Part shown: positions 1 to 13,173 of the stretch, piece after piece
Layout: every line of letters begins with the position of its first letter
Numbering within the stretch: the stretch's first letter is position 1
DNA from: Diorhabda sublineata
Taxonomy: Eukaryota; Arthropoda; Insecta; Coleoptera; Chrysomelidae
NCBI RefSeq assembly: GCF_026230105.1
Contig: NC_079474.1
Span: forward strand, 43,290,294 to 43,354,293
Reading direction: 5' to 3'
Length of the DNA: 64,000 nt
The notes under the pieces: generated by a model
Databases searched by the model: none
Told to the model about the DNA's origin: nothing
What the model saw: the letters and a program-made list of their open reading frames with translations, nothing else
Made by a program: the position numbers and the translations under genes

Positions 1-99
1 TTTCATTCTTCTATTGTGGTAAATCAAACGCATTGCTCCTCAGCGTCTTCTTTTTTTCTGTTTCATCTTGATAACTTATCGCTTTTATCTTCTACCTTC

Positions 100-950
100 A
101 ACGGTCTATTATCTCCTATTGTTAATATTATATGTAACATCTTGAATACTCAACATTTGTATGCCTTTATTTTCTTAATTCAATTTCCCACCTAATTGTT
201 GGTTGTCCTTTTGGTCCACCTGCCATTTCTATTCACTTTTTTCATTATAGAATCCGGCTGCTATTTCTCTGCATGTTCATAATATTCCTATTCCTATAGA
301 GTTTCATAAATTCAAGTGCATCTTGTCTTTTAATTACTACGTTTTGTTCTTTATTTTCTATCTTTATCTATTTTCACAGGCCTTAATTTTTTTTTCAAAA
401 ATCCTATGATTTTCATCTTATCTCTTCGTGAGACATGCTCTATTTCCAGATTGTATGCCGTGCTTGCAATCTGTCATTTCATCCATTTACGTGCTTGATT
501 ACTTGAAACCCTCCACGTCATCAGAACTGTTTCTACTTTTATAATTCATTTTGCTTTAGCTTCTCTTATTATCCTGAATTTTGCTTCTACTAGGGCTTTT
601 TTATTCCTTATTATTAATGCATATGTCACTAATTGCTCGAATATTTGTGCAAGATTTCTTTTAATTGTTGTGGTTTCTCTGACAAAGCTTTTAAGGTCAG
701 TACTTCCGCTTTCTGTTGTCATTTTTTTGATACTTTTATAACCTTTATGAGATTTCTCCTATTTTTCGTATCTAAGGTTTGTTTAAAATCAATAAATAGT
801 ATGTGTAGATATATGTCATCGTTGCAGGACTTGCTCAAATTGGATCTCTGTATTCTAGTATTCTCTAATTGTCTCTTCCACGTCTTCTGCAATTTTCTAA
901 CTTATAAATGTGTTATTAGCTTAAATTATCAAAAATATACAACTGATCAA
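100..950 (-). pseudogene. Non-LTR retrotransposon reverse transcriptase relic
   Basis: Minus-strand translation around 760-815 gives IYLHILFIDFKQTLDTKNRR, matching the 'LHILFIDFKQAFDSI.R..L' motif A of non-LTR reverse transcriptases, with both catalytic-region aspartates still visible but followed by frameshifts and stops. The rest to about 100 is T-rich on the plus strand and only loosely protein-like. A 118-codon frame on the plus strand at 633-989 is a shadow. Confidence 0.42.
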
Positions 951-959
951 AATTTTAAC

Positions 960-2900
960 CGTTATTTATCAGAACAATTAGATTTTTAATTAAATATATT
1001 ATTGAACGGCTGTAAAAATAAAACGTAAAACCAATTTACATTCTTATTTCGACATCCCTATCAGCCTCGTAGAGCGAGCTGTTGAAATTAACATTTTAGG
1101 GCTAGAGAAATAGCTCTTCGGTAAATTTGAATTGCAGATTGAGGACAAGTTGAGACTAGTGGTGTATATGTTTGGTTCAAATATAGTATCGTACGTGCAG
1201 GTGACTTTATAAATAAGTATCCAACATAAATAATTGCGGAGGTAATAACTTTCTATAAAAATGATGGAATACGTTGACCCTGATTTTATATAGATTCACT
1301 CCCTTAATAAATTGAAAAGCCAGAATTTATTTTATCGTATAAATTTTTTTGATTGCCTCCCATAAATATAATTTAACTTTGAAAAGGCGGATATATTGGA
1401 GGATATTCTGAATGAATAAACTAGTTTTTGACACGAATTTTCTAGATTGAGGTTGTATTGCGAATACGTTCCATTTCTATTGACAAAGAAATGAGAATAA
1501 ACGTATAAAATCAGATCACAGATCTTCGTTTTCCAATACATCTAGCACCAAAGTGATTATCCAGATCGTAAGGAAACAAAACAAAGTGTTTTGGCGCACA
1601 ATTGCATCATTTGCATCATTGAATCCGATTTGTTGATAAATTTGACAACACTGTCTCCGGAGAAAGGATAAAGTATAGTCCTAAAATGGGCTCTTCTATA
1701 ATGCCAGTCTAGACATTTGATTTCTGGTACCTCTGGGTGAGATTCTTAACTAATAATGTAGATAAGTTTCCTGCAATCATTTCTATTCACTTCTTGTAGT
1801 ATTAAGGCCGATAATCCGATGATTCTCATTAAATTATTGAACAATTTGTATTTTTTAGTGATGTACATAGCGAGATTTCAGAATTCAGAATATTTTCTTA
1901 TCAACTTGGTATCAACCATCTACAAGTCAGTAAAGTAAAAACCCGATATCGACTCGACTCGACTGCTCCATTCCTGATCGAACGCTGAGAAACTTTTCTG
2001 GTTTTAATGAATGTATTCATTTACTTTGATACCGATGACCAAACTTTTTATCTGAATGTGAGTGAGCTTATAGAAGTGTGCAAGTAAAGCCTGCAGTGCA
2101 GTCAGTGCCTAGTCTTGAACACAGATCGTACTTATATTAAGTTAAAATATAAAATCGTTTTATGACTTTTATTTTCATGGGTAGATCAAAACATGTTTTA
2201 TATTTGATACATTGAAGAGAAAAATTTCATTGTCTCTCAAAATGAATGTTCTTTTACTTCAAAATATTAACATTTGATTAATTTCTGATAGACTACACAA
2301 ATTTGCGTTTTATTTCATTCTTTGGGTGGCGGATAGTTGAAAGTATTGAAAATTTGGAGAGTGTGAATGTTTATACGTATACGCCTACCTAGGAAATAAA
2401 AGTCTGCTCAAATATAAAGCTTGAACAATATTTGGGATTACAATAAAAATGTTTGTAATTATATAAAATTATATAAAATATGCAAATATATAAATATATT
2501 TGCATTTTTTATATGAAAAACATATGTCAAATATACTTACCGTATATTAAATCAAATAACACTTATTCAAATCTAATACTATAGGATTTTTGTAAGCAGT
2601 AGTTGTTGAGAATGAATGGAATAAATTTCGATATTTGAAAATTCAATAGCCTCAAACGAGTACGGATCATACTATTTAATAATGTTTCTAGATTTTGAAT
2701 TCAAACATACGAATAATTTAGGAATTACTAAATAACTTACTGATGAGATGTTATATTAGGAAAATCTCTATTAATTATCGCACTATTACTAAAACATAAC
2801 AAACCTGAACACTGAAATATTTTCAAATTTGGCTTGATTTGAACAATGCAATATAGAAAGGATCATTTTGTTTCATCTGTACGATATGAATGTGGAATGA
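960..2900. other. No feature seen
   Basis: A+T-rich DNA with only short chance frames, such as 69 codons on the minus strand at 1332-1541. Confidence 0.5.
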
Positions 2901-2904
2901 ATAT

Positions 2905-3300
2905 CGGCACGAACTCATCTTCGCCCTGAAGTCGGTTCTGCTTGGATGTAGTAGAATTCTAAAATTCGGCTTTGATGAAATACCCGGAAATCGTTTGATC
3001 CTTATTTTTATATAACTTTTTATAGCGAGCGATTTATTCACATTGTTTTTTTTTTCGAATAATTTCTATGAAGGTCTATTTATTTAATTGTTCTGTTTCT
3101 TTATTTTTCTAGATCTTTGGAGAAATATTTTTGAATAAATGTTAATAAATTACTTAAGTTAGTGAAGTGATAGTGATAAGTGAATTACTATAGTTAGTGT
3201 AGTGTTTAGTTTTGAGAACGTAAGTGACTATCAATTAACCCTAGAAATAGAAATCATTCAAATAAATGAGAAAAACATCACGATATTGATAATTTATTTA
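2905..3300 (+). repeat. LTR-like repeat copy
   Basis: It shares CGAACTCATCTTCGCCCTG, CTAAAATTCGGC, TTTTTATAGCGAGCG, TTTTTCTAGATC, AGTGATAGTGATAAGTGAAT and GAGAAAAACA with the copy at 14484. The TATA region is altered. Confidence 0.6.
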
Positions 3301-4530
3301 TCGACAATCAACCTAATCACCAAGTATTAGATAGCTTTATTGTCCTACTTTTGATCATTTCAAAAATCATGTATTGTAGAAAACAGTTTTTTTTCATCTT
3401 TAGAAAAAAACATTCCATTTTCACACACAGATGTCGTATAAAATTATAGACGATTGTGAAGGGATTTTTTGAAAGAAATATGTAATTCAAAAGAGTATTG
3501 TGTAGGTCAGGTCATTTTAACTATTTATTCAGAAGATTATCACCCTCGAATTTGCTTAGGGTGGACACAGAATATTTTTATGTATCAATATCAATATTTT
3601 CTAGCTAAATCATTGAAAATAAAAGAGGATTATTGTCACTAAAATTTTTATTTTGTTATTAATAACCATTTTCAATAATCTATTACAATCAAACGGGAGT
3701 ATTTTTGTTAATATTTATTGAAGTCACTGTTTTTGTAATAAAAAATTACATAAATAACTCAATTTTCGATAAATTAAAATGTGTAGTCGAACATTTATCT
3801 ACGTGATCAAATATATCGGTTTTTTAATACCCATTTCAAATTAACTGTCATAACAATTTAGTACACTTGGCGTCAAATAAAGATGATATAGAGTGCGGTT
3901 ATCCAACGCAAACTTCCAGAATCAAACGATTGGTTTCAACATAAACTCCTATATTTTAAATAATACTGATAGGTACTTGGGAATCCCTATACCCGAATTT
4001 CATCTCGGTAAAATTCGTGAACACACTTTTCGCTATAAATTTCAATTTTGATACGAATAAAGATAAAGATAAATAAAATACACTATCGGCGGTTAATGGA
4101 TAAGTCCCGCAGTGTATCAAAAAAAATAAAAAACTAGAAAATGATAATTACATAATTCAAATTTGAATAAATGATTTTTAGCAGTCAACAAAATATCAGC
4201 GATCAGTAAAGTTGACCAGCTGAATAATCCGATTCATCTGGGATACACGAATGTGCTCTGCACGCTTTTCCGATAGAGTTTGTGTGATTTTGTCCAGTTT
4301 GAATGTTTAAATTAATAAATAGATAGAGTTTTTGTAAAAACTCATGCGACTGAAATATATGATTAAAAACCGGAAGTAGGGTATTATCAAATGTTAATAT
4401 TGGAAAAAATATGTCAAGGAAGAAGCTACACAAGGAAATAAGATCAGACTTGGTGATTATGGTTTAGTTTTCTAGACTACTGGAGTTTGAAGATAAAGAG
4501 ACTGAAGAATTCGTAGATGTATAGAATTTC
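3300..4530. other. No certain feature
   Basis: The minus-strand frame at 4203-4433 is hydrophobic and looks accidental. 4410-4533 on the plus strand may hold an upstream exon of the 4540 fragment (MSRKKLHKEIRSDL), but no splice pattern settles it. Confidence 0.35.
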
Positions 4531-4539
4531 GTTAGTCAT

Positions 4540-4861
4540 TTGAAATTGACTCTTGGCAGACATAATGGAAGGGATGTTATAAACATGGCATATTTATTAG
4601 ACATGAATTTTTCGACTGGATTGGATGAAACTTTAAGTCAGTCAGCGCACCTTTCTTCAATGAAGAATTTCTTAACATGGTTAAACTTCTGGAAATACAA
4701 TAGAACTGAAGTGGTAAACTATAATAAAGATATTGGTGAAAAGGTAAAGTATTGCTTGTTTATTTACATTTTTCTTCGATAACCATTCTAATACATCACT
4801 ACAGCTTGGGAGCCGATTAAATCAATGGAGAGTTGACAAAGACGTCAAAACTTCTATTGAA
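4540..4861 (+). CDS. Unidentified two-exon coding fragment with a 61-bp intron
   Basis: An open frame of 68 codons (4540-4743) ends NYNKDIGEK at a GT donor (AAG|GTAAAG). A 61-bp A+T-rich intron ends CACTACAG at 4804. A 57-base exon (4805-4861) then reads LGSRLNQWRVDKDVKTSIE and ends at a consensus donor, GAA|GTAAGT. Both junctions are in phase 0, so the frame stays open across the splice. No ATG opens this frame convincingly: upstream in frame lies NFVSHL after a stop, so an earlier exon is expected, perhaps with its acceptor at TTTCGTTAG near 4533. The first methionine inside is in INMAYLLDM. I do not recognise the protein. It could be a piece of a real gene, an old duplicate, or part of an intron-bearing transposon. 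The splice geometry is the main support; no downstream exon was found. Confidence 0.35.
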
Positions 4862-5554
4862 GTAAGTTTCTTTTCAAAATCTTCTTGAACATTTTTATTA
4901 CCAGCCGCCACTTGAAAATGGCATAACAGGAACAATATTTTGACAACACAAATTATATATATAAAGTGACACCAACATAATGATTGCAACTCTACAAAAA
5001 AAACAATATTTGAATGCAACCCAACAAGTTGGAAATCTTAATGTCTAGCTGAGCCTTTTTAGATGGGGTAAAAACCAAACAGTTTTTGAATAAACTACTG
5101 CATACATTCTTTGTACAAACATTTACTGACATGTTGTATTATTTTTTAATCATGACCATTCACGTTCTTTTGATGCTGTTGTATATTTTTAGCTCCATTA
5201 ATGTGTTCACAAGTTCAATTTGTACAATTGACGATTTTCAGGAAACTGGCACGGTATCAAAGTAAAGAAAACTTGGAATGTGTGAATGAGAAATAATTAA
5301 GATTGGTCTTAAGAATGCAGGTGTTCGTTATCGATATACAATAAACGACGATATAATCAAGATAGAATACATCAGCAATATAATTCTTATAACAACAGTA
5401 AACCATCGCAAGCAACTTCTTCAGGAATATTGAAATTCGAATAAATTCGTTATTTCTTCAATCAACAACTACACAACAACGAAACCAGAATTAAATGCTC
5501 ACATCGTTTACAATTAACTAAAATACAACTCTATCTTTGAGTTTAATGATATTT
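4862..5554. other. No feature seen after the two-exon fragment
   Basis: No continuation of the frame was found, although a TATTTTTAG acceptor-like site lies near 5190. Confidence 0.4.
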
Positions 5555-6040
5555 TGTGGTAAATTTTGTCAACTTATCTAGTAGTATCCCCATAAATGTA
5601 ATCATTAGGAGTCAAATCGGATAACCTAAGCGGCCATTCTATAATTCCTCTTCGACCTATCAAACGATTTGGTAAGACGTTCAAGTATTTGCGGACCAAG
5701 ACAGCATAATATTCAGGCGTAACATCTTTCAGCAGCGTTAATCATTTATGTTTGGAAACAACTGGTTCAATGCGGGGTGGAAGAATTTTAGAAGAAATTC
5801 TAAATATCGAAGACCAGTTAAGATTTTTTCGAGAAAGTTGGAGAATCCTATTATCTATTATACCCAACCAAACATTGACTTCCTCTGGGTATTGAGTACG
5901 GTACCCTTGCATCCAGTGTAGATTTTCCGTAGCCCAGTACCGATAAGTTTGACGATTAACGTGACCGTTAAGTGAATATGTAACTTCATCGAGAAGAAAA
6001 ACTTTAACTCTCTAATCACTGTTGAGTGTTCCATGCCATT
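5555..6040 (-). pseudogene. DDE transposase fragment, frameshifted
   Basis: Read on the minus strand: VFLLDEVTYSLNGHVNRQTY, RYWATENLHWMQGYRTQYPE and EVNVWLGIIDNRI, which is the catalytic 'DE..F...G.VNR...RYW...NPHWM...TQYP..VNVW.GI' segment. After a gap and frameshifts come KYLNVLPNRLIGRRGIIEWP and LRLSDLTPNDYIYG, the 'GRRGPIEWPPRSPDLTPLDFFLWG' segment. Several stops interrupt it. It belongs to the same superfamily as the relics at 7.1 and 24.4 kb. I could not place its terminal repeats. Confidence 0.72.
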
Positions 6041-6044
6041 ATCT

Positions 6045-7106
6045 AATCCCACTAATTGTATTTAAAAGAAATTTCAAATGATGTATTACAACACCCACAT
6101 TCCCATTTAAAACTTTTAGCGATGGTGTAATCACACTCACGTAGATGACGTCCTGAATAATGGTATCCTTTCGAAAGGAATAAAAATTGATGGATTTCAG
6201 GATTTTTTCCTTAAAGTCATTGACTTATGAAATAAAGAATTTTTTTTATTATAGTTCCGATTCTGTCCATAGATCCAATTAGGAAATTAGGAAACCTCAA
6301 CTGATGGAAAAATCACTCATCTACTTCATAAATTTCGAAATATCCAGTTTAATTTTTTCTAAATATATTTTCCTTGTAAACGTGTAGTCAAAAAGTATAG
6401 AATCGACAATTTTATTACGAACAATGCCACACCTAACATATTTTTTGATTTGAATGACATCTTACTAACTTTCGTTTTCCCTATAAAGTCTATTTTTCTC
6501 TGCCGTTATTTTCTCATGCTGTGAAAAACGATGATTCATCCATCCGCAATACGAAGCTGAATAGATTAGGGTCTTTTATTGTATTTGCAGCATATTTTGG
6601 TAGAATTTTGTAGAATTTCTTTGAGTCCCTATTCAAATTAACGTGATGTTTCTTCAAATTCTTCCTACTAGGTTTTCTAAAAAGCAATTTTCATATTGTG
6701 AAGTTATATTCAATGAAATAGTACTGTATAATATTTAATTATAGACACATTACCTTCCAAACCGTGAATTAAATTTTTTTATTTTCACACCTTGAGACGC
6801 TAAGCTTCTCCATCAGACTTTTAGATACTCTCACACGGTCGTAAACATTTTTTTTCTGTAAAATGACGATCTAATACAGCAGCTTTCTGGTTTTTGTTAT
6901 CCTGTCTCACAAATTGACAATATTTCAAATATTTCAGCATCTGCTAGTGAAAATCGAAGAATATATCTTATTGGGGAAATGCATTCGATTCATTTCGTAA
7001 ATAAATTCATCATGAGGAGAGAGAGTATTAAAATTCGTATATATTTAGTATGAGAGATCATTTTTATTTTAGCGAGAAACTGGATGTAAAATGATATCAT
7101 ATATCT
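6045..7106. other. No certain feature between two DDE relics
   Basis: It may hold the rest of the 5.55-6.04 kb transposon, but no motif can be read. Confidence 0.4.
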
Positions 7107-8483
7107 ATAGGGTGTTTCTATATTCGACCGACAACGTTCTACCCCAGAGAGATATCAATAAATGATTCATTTTGATATAGGAATACAACCCCTAACGGGG
7201 CCTAGCTGCTGAGATATGGGGTGTTCAAAATTTTAAATCAAAAATTTGCCATAAATCAAGGAAGCCTCTAATTTTTTTCTCAAATCTAGTGGCCAATATG
7301 CTCCTTAATAAAGTAATATTTTGACATAAATAAACGTTGGAAAAATTTAATCAGTGGCGCGTTGTAAGGGTTAGTTTTATCCCCTTTTTTTATGCCACTT
7401 GAGAATTTTTTTTTATTTCGTTTCAAATTTCCTGATTATTTTTAGTTAGAAGAGTAATAACCTTCTATGGAGCTGAAATAAACGGTGTTGTAGAAATTTG
7501 CCTCTAAACATAAGTCTGCAAACACGTAAGTAATTTACAAATCAATTAATTATCCATTTACTTTGGAATAATGATTAAGCGTAAGTAGTTTAAAACAAAT
7601 AAAATTATTAATAATCTCAATTGTTCCACCTGTTGGCCGATAACTTCAATGCACTCATTCTGCCGTTTTGTCATTAAAAAAAGTGTCTTTGAGACTAAAT
7701 CTGGATGGGATTGAATGATTTCTGCCGCAGCTTGAATTCTAGCTATTAGATCTTGTTCAGATTCGATGATTGTTTCGTACACTAAGGACTTCATTTCATC
7801 CAGCCCAACAATTGGAGGCCACCAATTGGGTCCACCCCGACCAATCCATTTTCTCTAAAATGTTTGTTTAAGTAATTTCTTGCCGCTGCAACAAAATGAA
7901 CAGTTGTCCTATCGTGTTGAAACCTCATGTGTTGTCTTATATTTAACGGTACATTCTCCAACAATTTAATTTGTGTTATAATTATTTTTATTTTCATTGC
8001 TAATTTTGTTATTATTGTAATACATTTTTTTGTGAAATTGAGATTATGAATAGTTTCCATTTGTTTTAAACTACTCAATCATTATTCCAAAGTAAATTAA
8101 TAATTAATTGATTTGTAAATAACTTGCGTGCTTGCAGACTTTTGTTTAGAGGCAAATTTATACAACACCGTTCACTTTAACTCCATAAAGGTTATTAGTT
8201 TTTTAACTAAAAATAATCAGGTAACTTAAAACTAAATTGAAAATAGAATTTGCTCCAGTGAAGTAAGAAATACAGGGATAAAATTGACAACTAACGCTTC
8301 CAGCGCGCCAATGGTTAAATTTTAAATTTATGGCAATTTTTTTATTTTTATTCAGAATTTTGAACTCCCTATATCTCAGCAACTCTGCCCCGTGAGGGTT
8401 CGTATTCCTATTTCAAAATAAATCATTTATTAAGATCTCTCTGTGGTAGAGCGTTGGCAGTCGAATATAGAAACACCCTGTAG
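7107..8483 (-). mobile_element. DDE transposon relic with ~450-bp inverted terminal repeats
   Basis: The left end GGGTGTTTCTATATTCGAC is repeated in inverse at the right end (GTCGAATATAGAAACACCC). The match continues inwards for roughly 450 bp: GTTTAGAGGCAAATT and TTTACAAATCAATTAATTA occur at 8145-8160 and 8105 and in inverse near 7500 and 7535-7550. Both ends are next to TA. Between the repeats is a short stretch of transposase. Confidence 0.85.
7570..8060 (-). pseudogene. Transposase C-terminal fragment inside the long-TIR element
   Basis: On the minus strand the frame reads NVPLNIRQHMRFQHDRTTVH, FVAAARNYLNKHFRENGLVG, then a garbled DPIGGLQLLGW, and MKSLVYETIIESEQDLIARI, QAAAEIIQSHPDLVSKTLF, TKRQNECIEVIGQQVEQL. 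This follows the known order 'MWFQHDGAPAHF...NYLN..F..RWIGRGGP..WPPRSPDLTPLDFFLWG..KSLVYET...R..ACIE..G.HFEQL' of insect DDE transposases. The expected catalytic PDLTPLDFF block is deleted or corrupted, and the N-terminal half is absent, so the piece is dead. The lysine-rich start at 8078 is not part of the family pattern. Confidence 0.75.
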
Positions 8484-8919
8484 ATACGCCGTAATTTATG
8501 AGTTGTTATGTGCTACATCTTTATCAAAAATGAATCTGAAAAGGCGTAATCGATCATTCATTCCTATATTGGTACCTTCATCATATTAAGAATAAAAATT
8601 CATAGGAAAATTCATTAGCTTCAGAAAATTCACTTGCTGGTATTGAGAGAAATTTTAAGAAGACAAAACCGTCAATATAATTTATTATAAAGTAATTTTA
8701 TGCAGCCTATTATGAAAATATCTCATATCAAAGTTCTAAAGGACCGCCTCAAGCTCTCAAGCATACAATTAGGCTGAAAAGCTTCTGTAAAAATGGTTAA
8801 TTATCCACAGAGGACCTTATTTCCGACTTCTGGGAAAATAAAAAGGTGCTTTATTAAATAATGTCTTTGAAATGAATTTATGTCTAAATAACTTACTCAG
8901 AATGAAATTTTTCAAGTTA

Positions 8920-8986
<67 letters not shown>

Positions 8987-9514
8987 TTTGGAATTTTTCA
9001 TTGAAAAAGTTATTGAATGTGTTTTAATGACAATAGATATTTTAACAAAAGGATTTTACTGACATTTTCATTAGATACTTGTAGACTATTATTTCTCATT
9101 TTCATATAACAACAATACGAATGATTTGTTTCCCGTTAATACCAGAAATTAATTTGTAGTGAACTGTATTCAGTGAAAAAATTAGTTCTCTATATCTCTA
9201 GTGTCGTTCTTTTGGTCCACGGGAGACTTGATGGGGCTCTGCATTGAATATGACAAAAAATTGGGGTCCACAATCGGGAGCGGGGGTTCAAGAAAATTTA
9301 TTTTGGCTTGACATCTCCTATTCAATATATGCGAATAATATTTCAAGAAGCTCGGCAGCTGTTACTTATAAAAACTTGAATATTCCTTATTCAGTACAAC
9401 GCGTCGATACTTGCCATTGTCATCATCAGGAATTGTATGGAAGCTTATGATCGCATTTCTCTTGTCATATCTTATCGAAAAAAGTTTTAGTGTAATTACA
9501 AAATGATGGTTACG
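8484..9514. other. Microsatellite and an unassigned open frame
   Basis: Besides the AT run, 9244-9450 on the plus strand is open for 68 codons (MTKNWGPQSGAGVQENL, SSAAVTYKNLNI). The composition is more protein-like than average, but I recognise nothing. Confidence 0.3.
8928..8982. repeat. (AT)n microsatellite
   Basis: About 27 uninterrupted TA dinucleotides. Confidence 0.98.
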
Positions 9515-9890
9515 AGGGTGTCTCCGCCCTAGAACCTGTCCTGCCTAGATGTATTGAAATTCTAAAGTTCGGCGAAAGCGCGCGAGGTGCTTTTGACTCA
9601 CTTTTTATAAATCGCGGAAACCGTTTGATGTTTGTTTTTTATATCCGTTTTCATAGTAAGCCGTTCAATTACATTGTTTTTCTTGGATAATTCCTAGAAA
9701 GGTCTATTTATTTGTAGTATATAAATAAGTTCAAGTAGCACAGTTTAGTTTAGTTCATGATAAATAGTGAACAGAACGAATTATGGAAAAAAAATTTGAC
9801 TAAGTGCAGATAAGTGAATTATTATAAATTAGTGTAGAGTACTCGAATAAATTGAAGAAAAATCATATAAATAAATAAGGAAAACATGGC
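9515..9890 (+). repeat. LTR-like repeat copy
   Basis: TCTCCGCCCTAGAACCTGTC, AGTTCGGCGAAAGCGC, AAGGTCTATTTATTTG, the TATA box in GTATATAAATAAG, and AGTTTAGTTTAGTTCATG follow the family order. Confidence 0.62.
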
Positions 9891-12709
9891 AGTATTAAAA
9901 AAAATGAGCAGTTCTAATATAACACAACGAGGAGATTTGCGGTTACTCCGCACAGAACTCAAGCCAAATATTTATGATTTGCTATCATATCATGTCATTT
10001 GTTGTAAAATAAAGTATACTATATTTCTTTTTACCACTCCAAAAGGTAGGTTTTTGGATAAAATTTCTAAGAATTAGTTCTTGTGCTGTGAGTCACTGTA
10101 GATTCTAAGAAAGTAAAGTTAGATAGAGTCACTTTTTCAATTGGCTAGCTTTGTTTTCTTGATATCCACCCAATATGAGCACAATCAGCTAATATTCCAT
10201 TGAAAATTTTGAAAATCAAATAATTGAACTATATGAAACAATCAATTCCAATTTTTTTTTTAAAACTGTTAATTTATAGTTGAAACTCAGCCACAACGCA
10301 AGTTTCCATAGATAGATCTAATCTTTCAAAATTTGGATTGACGCTATTTATATTTCAGCACATAGTGGCATGTAATAAAACAATTTTTTGCTTTTTCGCT
10401 TATTTTCTGGAACGTTACGTGCATTTAAAACTAACTATGTTCAATTTTCACATAAAATCTATTAGCCACGAGCTTATTATTAAAAAAAATCTCGTTCACA
10501 GTATCGAACTAACTTTCATTATAATTGTTGACTGGCATGAATTATAAGTTTAAAATTGGAAAATATTTGATTTTTTTGTTTTTTATTTTGGAGCTATTCA
10601 TCCACGATTTTATGTGATATATAAATACCTCATGTCCGTACGGAAAGAATAAATATAATCAAACGGATCACAAGGACACTCGGGCAGAGGTAACACACCT
10701 ATAAAAAAGAGATGTTGGATTTCGATAGATTTTCTATAAGAAAAAATTATATGGGTATCTAAGGTATTTTCATTTTTCGATTATCATATCCCAAACCCTG
10801 GAAATTACAGTTTTGGTGGCCACATATGCGCATCCTCCCATAGTTGAAATAAATTTGATACAATCCACTAAATAATGCGGAAGCGCTAAAAGAATTTCGG
10901 TGGCCATAATTCTCTTTCGCCAATATTTCAAATAAAACAATATCCCATGAGACACTGCACGTAATAACGTTGTTTTGATAACAGTTTTTAGAAAGTTTCA
11001 CTAGAATAACACTCCCATTATTATGGTTTTTCAGATATATTTTCAGAAATGCATTTTCCAGATTTAAAATGGTTTTTTTGTTTCCTGTACAAATGTCTGA
11101 TGCTCTTTCTGCCTCTATATCTGCATATCACCCTCCAATTTCATTTTATACACCTGAAAGATGTTTTAAAATATTTCTTGTGTATAGAAACAATTCGATA
11201 CAAATACTTTTTCACAATTTTTTATGGGCTTTTCAGAAAAACTTACTTGTTTCAAACACCGCTTCAAACTATATTACATTAGTTTTCTGTTTCCAGTGTC
11301 TATACGAATTTTCGAAGTTAAATAAATATTTCATCATTATGATGACAACCGAATAAACAATGTATATATTATTGATTAGTGCAATGTACAATTCAGTTAA
11401 TCCTATATCATGCAATGTGTCAGATTAGCTATAACCTAATTAAAACTACCATAATTTATGAAATTAGAATTTCTGCAGTCTGTGGCACTTTGTATCAGTT
11501 GAGCTGCGACTCTAATCAGTATTGACAGCAAGGGAGTAAATTTGCTTCAAAAATATAATGAACTTTCTACCTGTGGAATGGAACGTGTTTTGTATTAATT
11601 TCCAATAAAAAAACTTCTAATTTTTACGCAAAAAAGATGGTTTTTGTAAATGTTATCAATATTACTGATGCAGATAAACGTAATTAAAATTATTATATAA
11701 TAAGAAACCGAAGAGATGACAATTGCAATGACTTTCCTATAAAAATATAGTAGTAAAGTAAATTTCGTTATTGACCATTGTTCTATCAAAGCAAAAATCA
11801 CTGCGGGATACATATATTAAGAAGTTGTGTAGCTGTAACTTCGATCAACCTTAGTTGCTAATATTCTTTAAGAGTAAGTTGAAGCGAATTACCACTGCCC
11901 ATAATACACAAGAAACTAATAGACAATGCTTAAAAAAAACATAGTTTATGAAAAAATTGGTAGAACCTGGTATCAAATCACGTGTTTAGATTATTGGGAA
12001 ATGCATTTACCAAATAACTAAAATAACTAAAATATCTAAAATAACTAAAACTAAGATAAAAGCTGGCAGATGCGGGATAATCTGTGGCTTGAGCTGGAGA
12101 GTGAATTTTTGAATTATCTTATACCCATGGGTGCTCAGACCATGTTAGAAAAAAGTGTAAGCGATGTGGTGTTCAAAAACACAGCAAATTGATGAATACG
12201 CAAAGGTTGTCTGTATATTGTTATACAAGTCAGTAACGTCAGTTTTTACCGGAGATCAGCATGAGAGCTCATGTGAATAGAATAGATTTCAAGAGAGTTT
12301 CCATACTTTAATACTTATATAACATGTTACCCAATTCGATGCATGATGAACTTCATACATCATGCTTTCCTCTAGAGTAGCATTCATCAAATAAAATTTC
12401 AAACAGTACACGTTATAACATTTTAAAAATGCTATTTATTATACCTACATCGCATAACCTGAGTCTAACAGGGGACAATATTTTTTTATTCGCATTGTCG
12501 GTGATCAGTTTGATTATTTATTCGAGTCATGGATACAATGTTTTTATTCATTTATTTCTGGCTATATTCAATTACATTTCGATATGTCAAAAGTAAATAA
12601 TACTCCACAGGATCTATTTAACATTATGTCGTTTAATGGATTTCCACGAAACTCCTTATTCATTGTTTTTATTACAGCTTTGAAATGAAATAGAAGTTTT
12701 TACCGACTG
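9891..12709. other. No feature seen
   Basis: A+T-rich DNA. Overlapping open frames at 11049-11356 and 10759-11001 are hydrophobic chance frames. A short imprecise TAAAATAAC repeat lies at 12015-12060. Confidence 0.5.
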
Positions 12710-13173
12710 TAAATTATTTTTACCATCACCTGTTTGTTCATCAACCAAGGTTTTCCATTTAAAATCATAGTTATGAACTGAACAACAATTACATTGAGAT
12801 TGATCCTGTAAGCAAATGAAAATTGTTTAGTTTCAATTGGCTCATTCTACATTTATACGATTGTTACCGAAATTAATTGAATGAATGAATCTTGTACTTA
12901 CCTAAGTGTTATTTTTTTATATACTTCTCTTCATTATTATGTAAATTATTTTTACCATCACCTGTTTGTTCATCAACCAAGGTTTTCCATTTAAAATCAT
13001 AGTTATGAACTGAACAACAATTACATTGAGATTGATCCTGTAAGCAAATGAAAATTGTTTAGTTTCAATTGGCTCATTCTACATTTATTCGATTGTTACC
13101 GAAATTAATTGAATGAATGAATCTTGTACTTACCTAAGTGTTATTTTTTTATATACTTCTCTTCATTATTATG
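12710..13173. repeat. Tandem duplication, two units of 232 bp
   Basis: Unit 1 is 12710-12941 and unit 2 is 12942-13173. I saw one difference, A at 12857 against T at 13089. Each unit starts TAAATTATTTTTACCATCAC and ends CTCTTCATTATTATG. It is non-coding and must be recent, or an assembly or sequencing artefact. Confidence 0.97.

Noticed and set aside
633..989. 118-codon plus-strand frame
   Set aside because: The opposite strand carries reverse-transcriptase motif A here, so the plus frame is a shadow.
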